Notes: a model not told the origin generated them from the letters alone. DNA of 7,445 nucleotides from Paenibacillaceae bacterium UBA6304 (GCA_002439285.1 DJTQ01000036.1:1-7445); one strand, 5' to 3'. Shown: positions 1 to 6,873, counted from the first letter of the stretch. Numbers and translations are program-made.

Positions 1-1796
1 ATTTGGCCAACCATCGTAATCGATTGACGCGACTGATCCGCTAACTGCCGGATCTCATCAGCGACAACCATGAACCCGCGTCCCGCTGCTCCCGCGCGGG
101 CTGCTTCAATCGTAGCGTTCAGAGATAGAATATTGGTCTGCTGCGTGATGGTCTGCATAACATCCAGTACTTTCATTACCGAAGAAGTACTTTCTTTCAA
201 CGAATCCACCTTATCGGTCAAAGCATTGACCATTTCAACGGTTGTATTCGTTTTATCCAATAGTCCATTCAAGTATTCAGTACCCAATTGACTCGACTTC
301 TCAACTTCATGGGCGGAGTCTTCCATCTCTTTATTCGCATGGATAACCCGTTCCATTTGCCGGGAAATATTCTCGGTTAGCATGTTGCCGCGTTCAGCTT
401 CGTTTGCCAGGCTAGTGGCTCCGTTGGCAATTTCCTCTGTAGCAATCGCAATTTCCTTGGCGGAGAGCGCCGTCTTATTCGATGCTTGCGTCAATTCCGA
501 AGCCGTATCGAGCACATCCTTAGCGGAATGGTTCGTTTGCTTTACAAGCTCCGTAATATGCTCCATCATAAGGTTAAAGCTACTGGTCAACTGACCGATT
601 TCATCCTTGGATTTTGTCTCCATACGTACATTCAGATTACCTCTTGCGCCCTCTTCCATGAGGTTTCTCAAATTGCCCAATGGATGCGCAATCATTCTAA
701 CCATCCACATTGCAATAAGAATCGTGATCAGGGCAACTACGGCTGCAGAGATATATGTAGTCAACAAAATACCATTAGCATCTTTGATCAGTTCCGCTGT
801 GGCGACTGTACCTACCAACTTCCATCCAGTCTTCGCCTGTGTATTATATACCGCAAGTACCGATTTACCCTGCGAGTTTTTAGTGAAAATACTGTCTGTT
901 GCGTCTTCTGCTTTAGTCATATCAATCCCCGTCGGCTTGCCTTCGTCGCCGCTTACAGAGGAACTGACTACAACATGATCCGAAGTCAACATTTGAATTT
1001 CGGAGCCTTGTCCAAGATTAACTTCCTTCAAGTATTCATTCAGCACTTCTAAATTAATGTCCGCTACGAGAATGAACCGCCTCATGCTGCTTACACTTTG
1101 TACGGATCTTACAAGCCGGAATACGGAGGAGCCTGAACTTTTCTCTTCCGGAACATTCATCCACATCACTTTGGTGTTTTTGGATAGTTCATCAAACCAA
1201 GGTTCCGTGCGCATCGATTCGGCGAATGTATAGTTCGCGCTTCCTGAAGTAATGTCATCTACAATCTTGTCCGGGGAAATCATGTAGACGGCCAGAATCC
1301 CTTTCGTAGAAAAGGTTAACCCATTTAACCGCGTTCTCATTTTGTTGGTCACTGTAAAGCGGTCATAATCCGAGATGTTAGGCAGTGAAGCTTCCATAAT
1401 TGCATCCTGCATCTCATTATCCAAGAACATCTGTTGTAGATTTTCTTCGTATTTTTCAAATACAATATCCAATTTTTGTGAAGTTTGTACAATTGTTTGC
1501 AAGTTTGCGCTTTCAGCATTTTTCTGAATAGTTCCTTTAGCCATTTGGTACGAGATAATACCAATCGCCAGAACAAAAAACATAATGGCTATAAAAAAGA
1601 TTAAGAATAAACGAACACCCACCGATTTATTGGGATTCATTTGTTTGGGAAGCTTATTTCCTATAGAAGATAGCGTTCTTTCCTTCCACCCTCCAGTTAC
1701 TAATTTCTTTTTCCCTTCTTTACTTGCACCCAAGCCTTTTTTCTTCGATTCCTTGCTGTTGTCTTCCTGGTTCTCCCTCTTCGGAACCATACCCAT
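1..1796 (-). CDS. Methyl-accepting chemotaxis protein, dCache type (3' end outside window)
   Basis: Membrane chemoreceptor that senses a ligand outside the cell and controls the CheA kinase through CheW. The reading frame is open for 598 codons and runs off the left edge. Visible parts in order: a basic, probably disordered cytoplasmic N-terminus (about 1-58), membrane segment 1 (about 61-83), an extracellular region of about 255 residues fitting a double Cache domain (EPWFDEL near 198), membrane segment 2 (about 343-366), a HAMP domain (about 366-418, with P372 and DEIG at 398-401), then a long signalling helix reaching the tip ([12 protein letters not shown] from 564). The spacing from HAMP to tip is 28 residues longer than in E. 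coli Tsr as I recall its numbering, which points to the 44-heptad class. ATG 1796 is chosen because GGTGGGTGAT precedes it at good spacing; ATG 1790 and ATG 1640 lack this. The ligand cannot be named. The gene has its own promoter and is separated from the upstream unit by a terminator. Confidence 0.95.
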   Translation of the reverse strand, partial: MGMVPKRENQEDNSKESKKKGLGASKEGKKKLVTGGWKERTLSSIGNKLPKQMNPNKSVGVRLFLIFFIAIMFFVLAIGIISYQMAKGTIQKNAESANLQTIVQTSQKLDIVFEKYEENLQQMFLDNEMQDAIMEASLPNISDYDRFTVTNKMRTRLNGLTFSTKGILAVYMISPDKIVDDITSGSANYTFAESMRTEPWFDELSKNTKVMWMNVPEEKSSGSSVFRLVRSVQSVSSMRRFILVADINLEVLNEYLKEVNLGQGSEIQMLTSDHVVVSSSVSGDEGKPTGIDMTKAEDATDSIFTKNSQGKSVLAVYNTQAKTGWKLVGTVATAELIKDANGILLTTYISAAVVALITILIAMWMVRMIAHPLGNLRNLMEEGARGNLNVRMETKSKDEIGQLTSSFNLMMEHITELVKQTNHSAKDVLDTASELTQASNKTALSAKEIAIATEEIANGATSLANEAERGNMLTENISRQMERVIHANKEMEDSAHEVEKSSQLGTEYLNGLLDKTNTTVEMVNALTDKVDSLKESTSSVMKVLDVMQTITQQTNILSLNATIEAARAGAAGRGFMVVADEIRQLADQSRQSITMVGQ

Positions 1797-1915
1797 GTAA
1801 TCACCCACCGCTTAGAATAGTCGTAGATCTGTCAAATTAGGTTCAAGGTCATGCCTACTATTACCTGAAGCACATTCAAATTCCTTACATTGTACGACAG
1901 AAAATGACGACTTCC

Positions 1916-1921
1916 ATTATA
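1916..1921 (-). promoter_or_regulatory. Perfect sigma-A -10 box (TATAAT) abutting the sigma-D -10 element
   Basis: TATAAT on the minus strand lies immediately downstream of the sigma-D -10 element. No good TTGACA lies 16-18 bases upstream; the best match there is TTCCTC. It may be a weak vegetative promoter overlapping the sigma-D one, or chance in an AT-rich region. Confidence 0.3.
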
Positions 1922-1948
1922 ATATCGGCATTCTGAGAGAGGAAATTA
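1922..1948 (-). promoter_or_regulatory. Sigma-D (flagellar/chemotaxis) type promoter for the chemoreceptor gene
   Basis: Read on the minus strand, the -10 element is GCCGATAT (1929 to 1922), identical to the Bacillus sigma-D consensus. A TAAT tetramer (1948 to 1945) sits 15 bases upstream, one mismatch from the TAAA -35 element. Sigma-D drives motility and chemotaxis genes in Bacillus, which fits the chemoreceptor downstream. The predicted transcript start near 1914 leaves a leader of roughly 115 bases. Confidence 0.8.
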
Positions 1949-2029
1949 AACTTTTAGGCTATAAAACTAACGAAACATTAAAAAAGGGTCTTTCGTCCTA
2001 TGCGTTCCTTTTGTGCAAACGTTACTATA

Positions 2030-2044
2030 TGAGAATAATTGTCA
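2030..2044. promoter_or_regulatory. Fur-box-like 7-1-7 inverted repeat
   Basis: TGAGAATAATTGTCA matches the Bacillus Fur-family core TGATAATNATTATCA at 12 of 14 defined positions. It lies about 80 bases upstream of the sigma-D promoter and downstream of the U32 terminator. Fur, PerR and Zur boxes are similar, so the regulator cannot be named. The distance to the nearest promoter is unusual for a repressor site, so function is uncertain. Confidence 0.3.
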
Positions 2045-2086
2045 ATTCAAAAATTGAACACGAAATCTGCCTATGTCACTTTAGAT

Positions 2087-2128
2087 AAAAAAGTCCCTGC
2101 CAAGTCATTTTGGACTTGGTCAGGGACT
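2087..2128 (-). terminator. Intrinsic terminator after the U32 genes
   Basis: AGTCCCTG (2092-2099) and CCAAGTC (2100-2106) pair with GACTTGG (2113-2119) and CAGGGACT (2121-2128), giving a 15-bp stem with one bulged base and a 6-base loop. Read on the minus strand, a run of six T (2092 to 2087, the first belonging to the stem) follows. It lies 17 bases beyond the stop of the upstream gene and separates it from the chemoreceptor. Confidence 0.92.
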
Positions 2129-2144
2129 CTCCGGGCTGGCTTGC

Positions 2145-3479
2145 TTATTTCTTTTTACGCATCATATCAAAGTAAGAAACCGGCTGATCCACCTTAAATT
2201 TCACTCTTTGTAACGGATGGCGCGCAGCGTCCAATTCATTTCCTTGCTCGTCCCAAATCTGTCCGACGGTCTGTTTAAAGAAGGTGCCGCCCGGACCGAA
2301 GAACTCCACTTCTTGTCCCGGCTTGAAATGATTGCGCTGTTGAATGATCGCCATTCCGGTAGCTTCGTCATATTCCATGACGAGACCGGCAAAGTCATAA
2401 GGCGCCGCCTTTTCTTCCGGCTCGTAAATATGGTCTTCATGATCGGGTGTGTCATAGAAGAATCCGGTGTTCAAAGGGCGATTTGCCGCTTTGTTGATCT
2501 CTTCGATCCATTCCGGCTTCAAGACATAGTTATCCGGGTCGGCCATGTAGGAGTCGATAGCTTGCCGATATACATTGACTACTGTGGCAACATAATGAAT
2601 CGATTTCATCCGGCCTTCTATTTTAAAACTGTCCACGCCTACATCGATCAAATCAGGGACATGCCCGATCATACACAGGTCTTTGGATCCCATAGTAAAC
2701 GCGTTATCCTGCTCCTCGAACAACGGCAATTGATTCACGCCTAGTTGGAACTGTTGCAGAACCGGATCCCCCATAGCCTCTTCTTCCGAAATCCAGGATT
2801 CCTCGGGACGGCTGTCCTCGAACAGATCGTACTTCCAGCGGCAGGACTGGCAGCAGCCTCCCCGGTTGGAATCGCGGTCCGTAAAATGGTTGGACAGTAC
2901 GCAGCGTCCGGAATAGGAAGAGCACATAGCTCCATGAATGAACGCTTCGATTTCAACGTCAACATGCCGCTTGATCTCTTCAATCTCTTCAAGGCTCGTC
3001 TCCCGGCCGAGGACAACCCGTGGAAGACCTTCCTCTTTCCAAAACTTCACGGCCTGCCAATTTACCGTCGACTGTTGGGTACTGAGATGGACCTCTAACC
3101 CCGGAACCTCCCGGCGGGCGGTATCGACAATGATCGGATCGGCAACAATAACCGCTGAAATTCCTGCATCGTATAAATTTTGCAGGTATTCCTTAATTCC
3201 GTCCAAATCCTCGTTATGAGCATAAATATTAGTTGCTACGAATACTTTGGCGCCATACTTTTTGGCAAATTCGACTCCTTCGCGCATTTCCTCGAAACTG
3301 AAGTTGTCGGCATTGGAACGAAGGCCGTATTTTTGTCCTCCGATATACACGGCATCGGCCCCGTAATGAATCGCGAATTTCAGTTTTTCGAGGTTCCCCG
3401 CCGGAGCAAGCAACTCAGGCTTGTCCAGCCGGCTCCGTTTTCCGGTGTATTTCGGTATGTGTCTCTCCGCTGTTTGCAT
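2145..3479 (-). CDS. trhP2: U32 family protein with iron-sulfur cysteine signature (TrhP2/YrrO type), tRNA U34 hydroxylation
   Basis: A 444-residue protein of the U32 family, long annotated as peptidases or collagenase-like. E. coli TrhP (YegQ) and B. subtilis YrrN/YrrO are known to be needed for prephenate-dependent 5-hydroxyuridine at tRNA position 34, so an RNA-modification role in the cytosol is more likely than proteolysis. The N-terminal barrel begins with PELLAPAG (21-28). The U32 signature runs from E178 through EAFIHGAMC and SGRC (C186, C193), and further cysteines C209, C210 and C213 follow, consistent with an iron-sulfur cluster. SFKIEGRMKS (284-293) is typical of the family. Residues of about 360-440 form the U32 C-terminal domain. 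ATG 3479 has GAGGTG seven bases upstream. The gene is last in the unit, 180 bases after the shorter U32 paralogue, and a strong terminator follows. Family is certain; the TrhP2 name rests on length and gene order. Confidence 0.9.
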   Translation of the reverse strand: MQTAERHIPKYTGKRSRLDKPELLAPAGNLEKLKFAIHYGADAVYIGGQKYGLRSNADNFSFEEMREGVEFAKKYGAKVFVATNIYAHNEDLDGIKEYLQNLYDAGISAVIVADPIIVDTARREVPGLEVHLSTQQSTVNWQAVKFWKEEGLPRVVLGRETSLEEIEEIKRHVDVEIEAFIHGAMCSSYSGRCVLSNHFTDRDSNRGGCCQSCRWKYDLFEDSRPEESWISEEEAMGDPVLQQFQLGVNQLPLFEEQDNAFTMGSKDLCMIGHVPDLIDVGVDSFKIEGRMKSIHYVATVVNVYRQAIDSYMADPDNYVLKPEWIEEINKAANRPLNTGFFYDTPDHEDHIYEPEEKAAPYDFAGLVMEYDEATGMAIIQQRNHFKPGQEVEFFGPGGTFFKQTVGQIWDEQGNELDAARHPLQRVKFKVDQPVSYFDMMRKKK

Positions 3480-3544
3480 CTTCGTTCACCTCTTGATTGT
3501 TTATATAAGCATGCTGCACAAGCCGTTTGATCTTACGATCGCTG

Positions 3545-3600
3545 TTGCCGCCAAATTATTTGAACTGGATAAACCGGACATGGTAACAATTCGGCGGCAA
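3545..3600 (-). other. Long RNA-type hairpin in the spacer between the two U32 genes
   Basis: Bases 3545-3560 pair with 3585-3600, giving a 16-bp stem around a 24-base loop. Two positions are G-U pairs in minus-strand RNA but would be A-C mismatches in plus-strand RNA, so the fold fits the transcribed strand. No T-run follows, so it is not an ordinary intrinsic terminator. It lies about 50 bases upstream of the ribosome-binding site of the next gene. Possible roles are mRNA processing, protection of the upstream message or translational control. The rest of the 180-base spacer shows no coding signal. Confidence 0.6.
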
Positions 3601-3660
3601 AGGCGACCACTATCGCTTCTCCAGATTCAAACGTCCCGCTCCGCACAAATCAAAATCAAT

Positions 3661-4593
3661 TTAATACACCTGTTCCTTGTAGAAGAAACCGAAGGAAAGC
3701 TCCCGCTCAGGGTCTTGAACCCGGCGGATGTTTTCGATCCAAGCATCGTCAAATTCATAATTCTCCGGGTCTTGGAAATAGGCATCAATCGCTTGGCGAT
3801 AAGTGCGAATGACCGTTTCATTATACTTTAACGGCTTGAGCAGGGTCTCGATTTTGAAACTGCCCACTCCGGCCGCCATCAGCATGTGGAGATCCTCCAA
3901 AATACAGATGTCATCCGAACTCATAATATGGGTCCCGTTCGCATCTTCATAGATCGGATATTTTTCGTCAGGACGTTCCGCTTCGATCAGAAATAGGCCG
4001 CGATCTTTGTCCAGGCTTCCGCCATCTACCGGCCGGCCTTGATGTGTCATATAGCTGAGGACAAGGCGCCGCTTGGAATGATAAATATTTGTCATCCCGT
4101 GAACCTGTACCTCGGATTCGATTTTGAGCATAGGCTGCATATCAGTGATCTCGTCCATATTTAATTCACGGGCAAGCACGACACGGCTTGCTCCTTTAGT
4201 TCCCCAATAATTCGCTGTAGAATAATTGGTCGAAGTCATCTCTGCGTTCCAATGGAGCGGAATTTGCGGAGCGATTTCCCGGACGGTTTGAAGTACGGCG
4301 GGGTCCCCAAATTGAATACCGTCGATGCCTGTCTTCGCTAACTCGGTCACATAATGCCGTAGCTCCTCCAGTTGTTCGTTATGAAGCAGCTTGGTGATGC
4401 TTACATAGATTTTGGCCTTATGTTCATGAGCGTAAGTTGCAGCCTTAGCAATATCCACTAACGAAAAATCGCCCGGCAATCGCATGCCATATGCCGCCTC
4501 GCCGATCAACACCGCATCCGCGCCTGCAGCAATATAAACCTCCAGCTCTTTCAAGGATCCTGCGGGAACGAGCAGTTCCGGTTTGTTACCCAT
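3661..4593 (-). CDS. trhP1: Short U32 family protein lacking cluster cysteines (TrhP1/YrrN type)
   Basis: A 310-residue U32 family protein, the shorter partner of the downstream 444-residue paralogue. It starts with PELLVPAG (5-12) and has the barrel pattern GADAVLIGE (24-32), HWNAEMTSTNY (114-124), the VHGM element (164-167) and SFKIETLLKP (245-254). Where the paralogue carries cysteines (SGRC and the following group) this one has HSKRRLVLS and no cysteines; its only cysteine is C230. It also lacks the C-terminal U32 domain. YrrN of B. subtilis has this position and size and works with YrrO in tRNA U34 hydroxylation. By inference this subunit acts as a non-cluster partner. A GTG at 4602 opens the same frame, but GAGGTG just after the mltG stop is best spaced (6 bases) for ATG 4593, so that start is preferred. 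The spacing to mltG is 14 bases, suggesting co-transcription. Confidence 0.87.
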   Translation of the reverse strand: MGNKPELLVPAGSLKELEVYIAAGADAVLIGEAAYGMRLPGDFSLVDIAKAATYAHEHKAKIYVSITKLLHNEQLEELRHYVTELAKTGIDGIQFGDPAVLQTVREIAPQIPLHWNAEMTSTNYSTANYWGTKGASRVVLARELNMDEITDMQPMLKIESEVQVHGMTNIYHSKRRLVLSYMTHQGRPVDGGSLDKDRGLFLIEAERPDEKYPIYEDANGTHIMSSDDICILEDLHMLMAAGVGSFKIETLLKPLKYNETVIRTYRQAIDAYFQDPENYEFDDAWIENIRRVQDPERELSFGFFYKEQVY

Positions 4594-4607
4594 CATATCC
4601 ACCTCAG

Positions 4608-5660
4608 TTATTTGGCCGTAGCCTTGCTTTTCTTGATGTTCTTTAAATGTTCTTTATACGTCTTAGCAAACAAGTGCTCTCCGCTGCCGTCCTTTTTTGT
4701 CACATAAAAAAGATAGTCCGAAGCCTCCGGCTCAAGCGCCGCCTGAATCGAGTTCAAACTAGGCGCTGCTATAGGCCCTGGCGGGAGCCCTTCATACAGG
4801 TATGTGTTATAAGGGCTATCAACGCTTCGCAAATCGGAATTCATCAGCCGCTCTTTCGGCTTACCAAGTAAATATTGCACGGTAGCGTCAATTTCCAGCT
4901 TCATCCCTTCAGCCAACCGATTATAGATCACCCCGGCCACGAGATTGCGTTCGGAATCTGCAACCACCTCGCGCTCAACTAAGGAAGCCACGGTCATGAG
5001 TTCATTCAAGCTCATTCCCCGCTGGGTCAACTTCTCACGGAAATCCGGAATTTCATCCAGCCGTTTACTTGTTTCTTCAAACATACGTTGTATAATGTCG
5101 GTTTCCGTGCTTTCTTTTTTCAGTTCATAGGTCTCAGGGAATAAGTAGCCCTCCAGCCTGAAAGTAAGCTGGTCGCTTTCGGGAACATCGGCGAGCAGCG
5201 CATTGTCTAATCCCGTCGCCTTCTTTGCCAGTTCTAAAAAGACCTCTTTATTTGCGATTCCCTGCTCCGCCAATTTCTCCGCCATTTGTGCCACGGTGAA
5301 CCCTTCAGGAATCGTAAAGCGAATCATCTCCGCTTTCACTACATCGCCGCTATTCAGCTTGGCAATGATCTCGTCATAAGTCACGCCCGGATTGAGTTCG
5401 TAAACACCGGCTTGAAAATGGCTCCCCTCAGATTTCCACTTCAAATAAGAAAGGAATAAAAAAGAATTCTTTATCAGTCCTTGATCCTCCAGAATTCCGG
5501 CAATACCGTTACTTCCAGTTCCAGGCTCAATCGTAAATTTTACGGGCTGTTCCGAAACCTTCACAGGCTGCATCCCGCTGTAGACGTACCATCCGCCGGC
5601 CGCCCCGGCGATCATGATAATTAGGATGATCGAAACAAGCCATTTCAGCGCCTTCTTCAA
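4608..5660 (-). CDS. mltG: Endolytic murein transglycosylase MltG (YceG-like)
   Basis: Membrane-anchored lytic transglycosylase that cleaves nascent peptidoglycan strands and helps set glycan length. It has 350 residues, normal for the family. A short basic N-terminus is followed by one membrane segment (about 9-28) and an extracytoplasmic part. A LysM-like subdomain occupies about 40-110. The catalytic domain contains LEGYLFPETYEL (169-180), the catalytic glutamate E229 in ASLVER (equivalent to E. coli E218), YNRL (246-249), DATVQY (258-263), SPYNTY (282-287), GLPPGPI (291-297) and KTYKEH (333-338). The start is TTG at 5660: AAGGGG lies 8 bases upstream and the frame then reads KKALKW, a normal pre-membrane sequence. 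A terminator-like hairpin lies between this gene and the DUF1292 genes, so mltG may have its own promoter, but I find no convincing one in 5661-5762. Confidence 0.95.
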   Translation of the reverse strand: MKKALKWLVSIILIIMIAGAAGGWYVYSGMQPVKVSEQPVKFTIEPGTGSNGIAGILEDQGLIKNSFLFLSYLKWKSEGSHFQAGVYELNPGVTYDEIIAKLNSGDVVKAEMIRFTIPEGFTVAQMAEKLAEQGIANKEVFLELAKKATGLDNALLADVPESDQLTFRLEGYLFPETYELKKESTETDIIQRMFEETSKRLDEIPDFREKLTQRGMSLNELMTVASLVEREVVADSERNLVAGVIYNRLAEGMKLEIDATVQYLLGKPKERLMNSDLRSVDSPYNTYLYEGLPPGPIAAPSLNSIQAALEPEASDYLFYVTKKDGSGEHLFAKTYKEHLKNIKKSKATAK

Positions 5661-5759
5661 CAGCTCAACCCCTTAACTAACTCCAAATTGGCTTAATGCT
5701 ATGTTGTCTAGTCTGATTACTTTGTTGGAACCCTGTAAATTAAAAATTCTAAACAATCC

Positions 5760-5783
5760 AAAAAGAGCGGTTGTCCCGCTCTT
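5760..5783 (-). terminator. Probable intrinsic terminator between the DUF1292 genes and mltG
   Basis: AAGAGCGG (5763-5770) and CCGCTCTT (5776-5783) form a perfect 8-bp stem with a 5-base loop. On the minus strand it is followed by a short T-run (5764 to 5760, two bases of which are in the stem). It lies about 40 bases past the second DUF1292 stop. The T-run is short, so read-through into mltG is plausible. The remaining bases of 5661-5823 show no clear feature. Confidence 0.65.
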
Positions 5784-5823
5784 CTCAGTCCGATCTATAT
5801 TACCACAGGTAAGCCTCCCCGGT

Positions 5824-6126
5824 CTATTCTGGGAAGGTCAATTCATCATACAATTCAGACACATTTTCCCATTCTTCATCATCGTCAATGGTTATGAGCT
5901 CCAGAGATCCGTCCGCAGCCGTCAATATTTTAAGGATTTCCGGCTCCTCATCTTCAGTACCATCCTCCGGACGAAGAACGGCATAAGAAGCACCTGCTAC
6001 ATCGAATTCCTTCTCAACGTTGTAGTAAGATACCTTGCCCTGATCATCCTGTAATTCAACTACAGGACCGAAAGCATCGCTAACACGCGAGGTCCAGACG
6101 ACCTTGTCTGCAGAATAATCAGTCAC
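5824..6126 (-). CDS. DUF1292 family protein, second tandem copy
   Basis: A 100-residue acidic protein of the DUF1292 (YrzB-like) family, whose function is unknown to me. The diagnostic part is C-terminal: a beta-rich stretch with FDVAGASYAVLRP, then LELITIDDDEEWENVSELYDEL, which closely resembles the end of the gene just upstream. It differs by an N-terminal segment (VVWTSRVSDAFGPVVEL) that the other copy lacks. ATGs at 6150 and 6132 open the same frame, but GGGGAGG (6133-6139) touches the second and is downstream of the first. It is spaced 6 bases from GTG 6126, which is therefore chosen. That GTG overlaps the preceding stop codon by 8 bases (GTGACTGA), implying translational coupling. A terminator-like hairpin follows. 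Confidence 0.82.
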   Translation of the reverse strand: MTDYSADKVVWTSRVSDAFGPVVELQDDQGKVSYYNVEKEFDVAGASYAVLRPEDGTEDEEPEILKILTAADGSLELITIDDDEEWENVSELYDELTFPE

Positions 6127-6436
6127 GGTCATCCTCCCCGTCAAACTCATCGATCAACGTATTAAACGTCTCCTCGACGATTTCCCATTCTTCGTCGCTA
6201 TCAATAGTGTAAAGCTTCAGGTCATCTCCGTCTTCTTCGTAACGGAATGCGTATACTTCTTCGCTCTCTTCATCTTCATTTTCATCGGAATCCAAAGGAA
6301 CGACCATCATATACTTGGCGTCCGAACCGTCGACTTCGAATTTCATTATGACTTCGAATTCTTCCTCATTGCCCTCGTCGTCGGGGATATAAATAATTTC
6401 CGGTTCTTCTTCATTGCCGATACGATCTTTAGACAT
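6119..6436 (-). CDS. yrzB: DUF1292 family protein (YrzB-like), first tandem copy
   Basis: A 105-residue, extremely acidic protein of the DUF1292 family, in the place held by yrzB in B. subtilis. Aspartate and glutamate dominate the N-terminus, the centre (DSDENEDEESEE) and the C-terminus. Between these are the family elements EEFEVIMKFEVDGSDAKYM and YAFRYEEDGDDLKLYTIDSDEEWEIVEETF. No membrane segment or catalytic motif is seen and the molecular function is unknown. ATG 6436 is preceded by GAGGGTGA, which overlaps the ruvX stop region; the gap to ruvX is 12 bases. The 3' end overlaps the next gene by 8 bases. Family assignment is strong. The symbol is positional, and which tandem copy is the true orthologue is not certain. 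Confidence 0.9.
   Translation of the reverse strand: MSKDRIGNEEEPEIIYIPDDEGNEEEFEVIMKFEVDGSDAKYMMVVPLDSDENEDEESEEVYAFRYEEDGDDLKLYTIDSDEEWEIVEETFNTLIDEFDGEDDRD
6133..6139 (-). promoter_or_regulatory. Ribosome-binding site that fixes the GTG start of the second DUF1292 gene
   Basis: GGGGAGG on the minus strand lies 6 bases before GTG 6126 and directly touches ATG 6132, which is too close for use. The site lies inside the end of the upstream DUF1292 gene, so translation of the two genes is probably coupled. Confidence 0.6.
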
Positions 6437-6448
6437 GTGCGATCACCC

Positions 6449-6865
6449 TCACCTTTGACTCTTAGAGTCCAAATAATTTTGCAAAATCAAACTTGCGGCC
6501 ATTTTATCAACGACCCCTTTGCGCTTTTTACGGCTGACATCCGCTTCAATCAAAGTCTTATGCGCGGATACCGTAGTCAAACGCTCATCCCATAAATGAA
6601 CGGGAATCTGAAGTATTGTCTTCAGTTCCTCGGCAAAGGCCATACAAATCTCACCGCGGGGCCCGATGGTACCGTTCATGTTCTTTGGAAGCCCTACAAC
6701 GACTTCCTCCACTCCATGTTCCGACACCAGTTCAGCGATTCGGTCGAATTCGCTACCTTCATGGCGGCGTTCAATGACCGTCAGTCCCTGGGCCGTCCAG
6801 CCGAAGGCATCGCTAACCGCCACTCCGATTCGCCGGTCCCCGTAATCCAAACCCAATATTTTCAT
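6449..6865 (-). CDS. ruvX: RuvX / YqgF family putative Holliday junction resolvase, pre-16S rRNA nuclease
   Basis: A 138-residue RNase H-fold nuclease of the YqgF/RuvX family (YrrK in B. subtilis), the usual length. E. coli YqgF is linked to 16S rRNA 5'-end maturation, and other members cleave Holliday junctions, so both names are in use. Visible motifs: LGLDYGDRRIGVAVSD (4-19) with catalytic D7, GLPKNMNG (58-65), the DERLTT box (93-98) with D93 and E94, and D120 in the KGVVDKMAA helix that completes the acidic metal-binding set. ATG 6865 is supported by AGGAG about 5 bases upstream, and this site overlaps the ireB TAG stop, so the two genes are tightly coupled. The ireB-ruvX-DUF1292 order is conserved in many Bacillota. 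Confidence 0.96.
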   Translation of the reverse strand: MKILGLDYGDRRIGVAVSDAFGWTAQGLTVIERRHEGSEFDRIAELVSEHGVEEVVVGLPKNMNGTIGPRGEICMAFAEELKTILQIPVHLWDERLTTVSAHKTLIEADVSRKKRKGVVDKMAASLILQNYLDSKSQR

Positions 6866-6873
6866 GCTGTCTC

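Noticed and set aside
486..1052. 188-codon plus-strand open frame
   Set aside because: It lies antisense to the chemoreceptor, whose frame has a full set of domain motifs. The plus-strand product has no recognisable family pattern.
1830..1835. TTGACA on the minus strand before the chemoreceptor
   Set aside because: No -10 hexamer at 16-18 bases downstream; the region there is the ribosome-binding site.
1981..2010. Possible riboswitch or small terminator (GGACGAAAGACC then T6 on the minus strand)
   Set aside because: Only a few base pairs around a GAAA loop. I looked for the cyclic-di-GMP aptamer core and did not find its conserved blocks.
2217..2744. 175-codon plus-strand open frame
   Set aside because: It is the complement of the long U32 gene and has no ribosome-binding site or known motif.
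3501..3581. 26-codon minus-strand frame in the U32 spacer (MSGLSSSNN...)
   Set aside because: No ribosome-binding site precedes its ATG, and it overlaps the hairpin; probably chance.
3421..3831. 136-codon plus-strand open frame spanning the spacer between the U32 genes
   Set aside because: It runs antisense across the ends of both U32 genes and has no start signal or family resemblance; it would also need to ignore the minus-strand hairpin.
2145..4593. Secreted collagenase or protease pair, as U32 proteins are often labelled
   Set aside because: Neither protein has a signal peptide or known protease catalytic set, and the gene context and cysteine signature fit the tRNA hydroxylation family.
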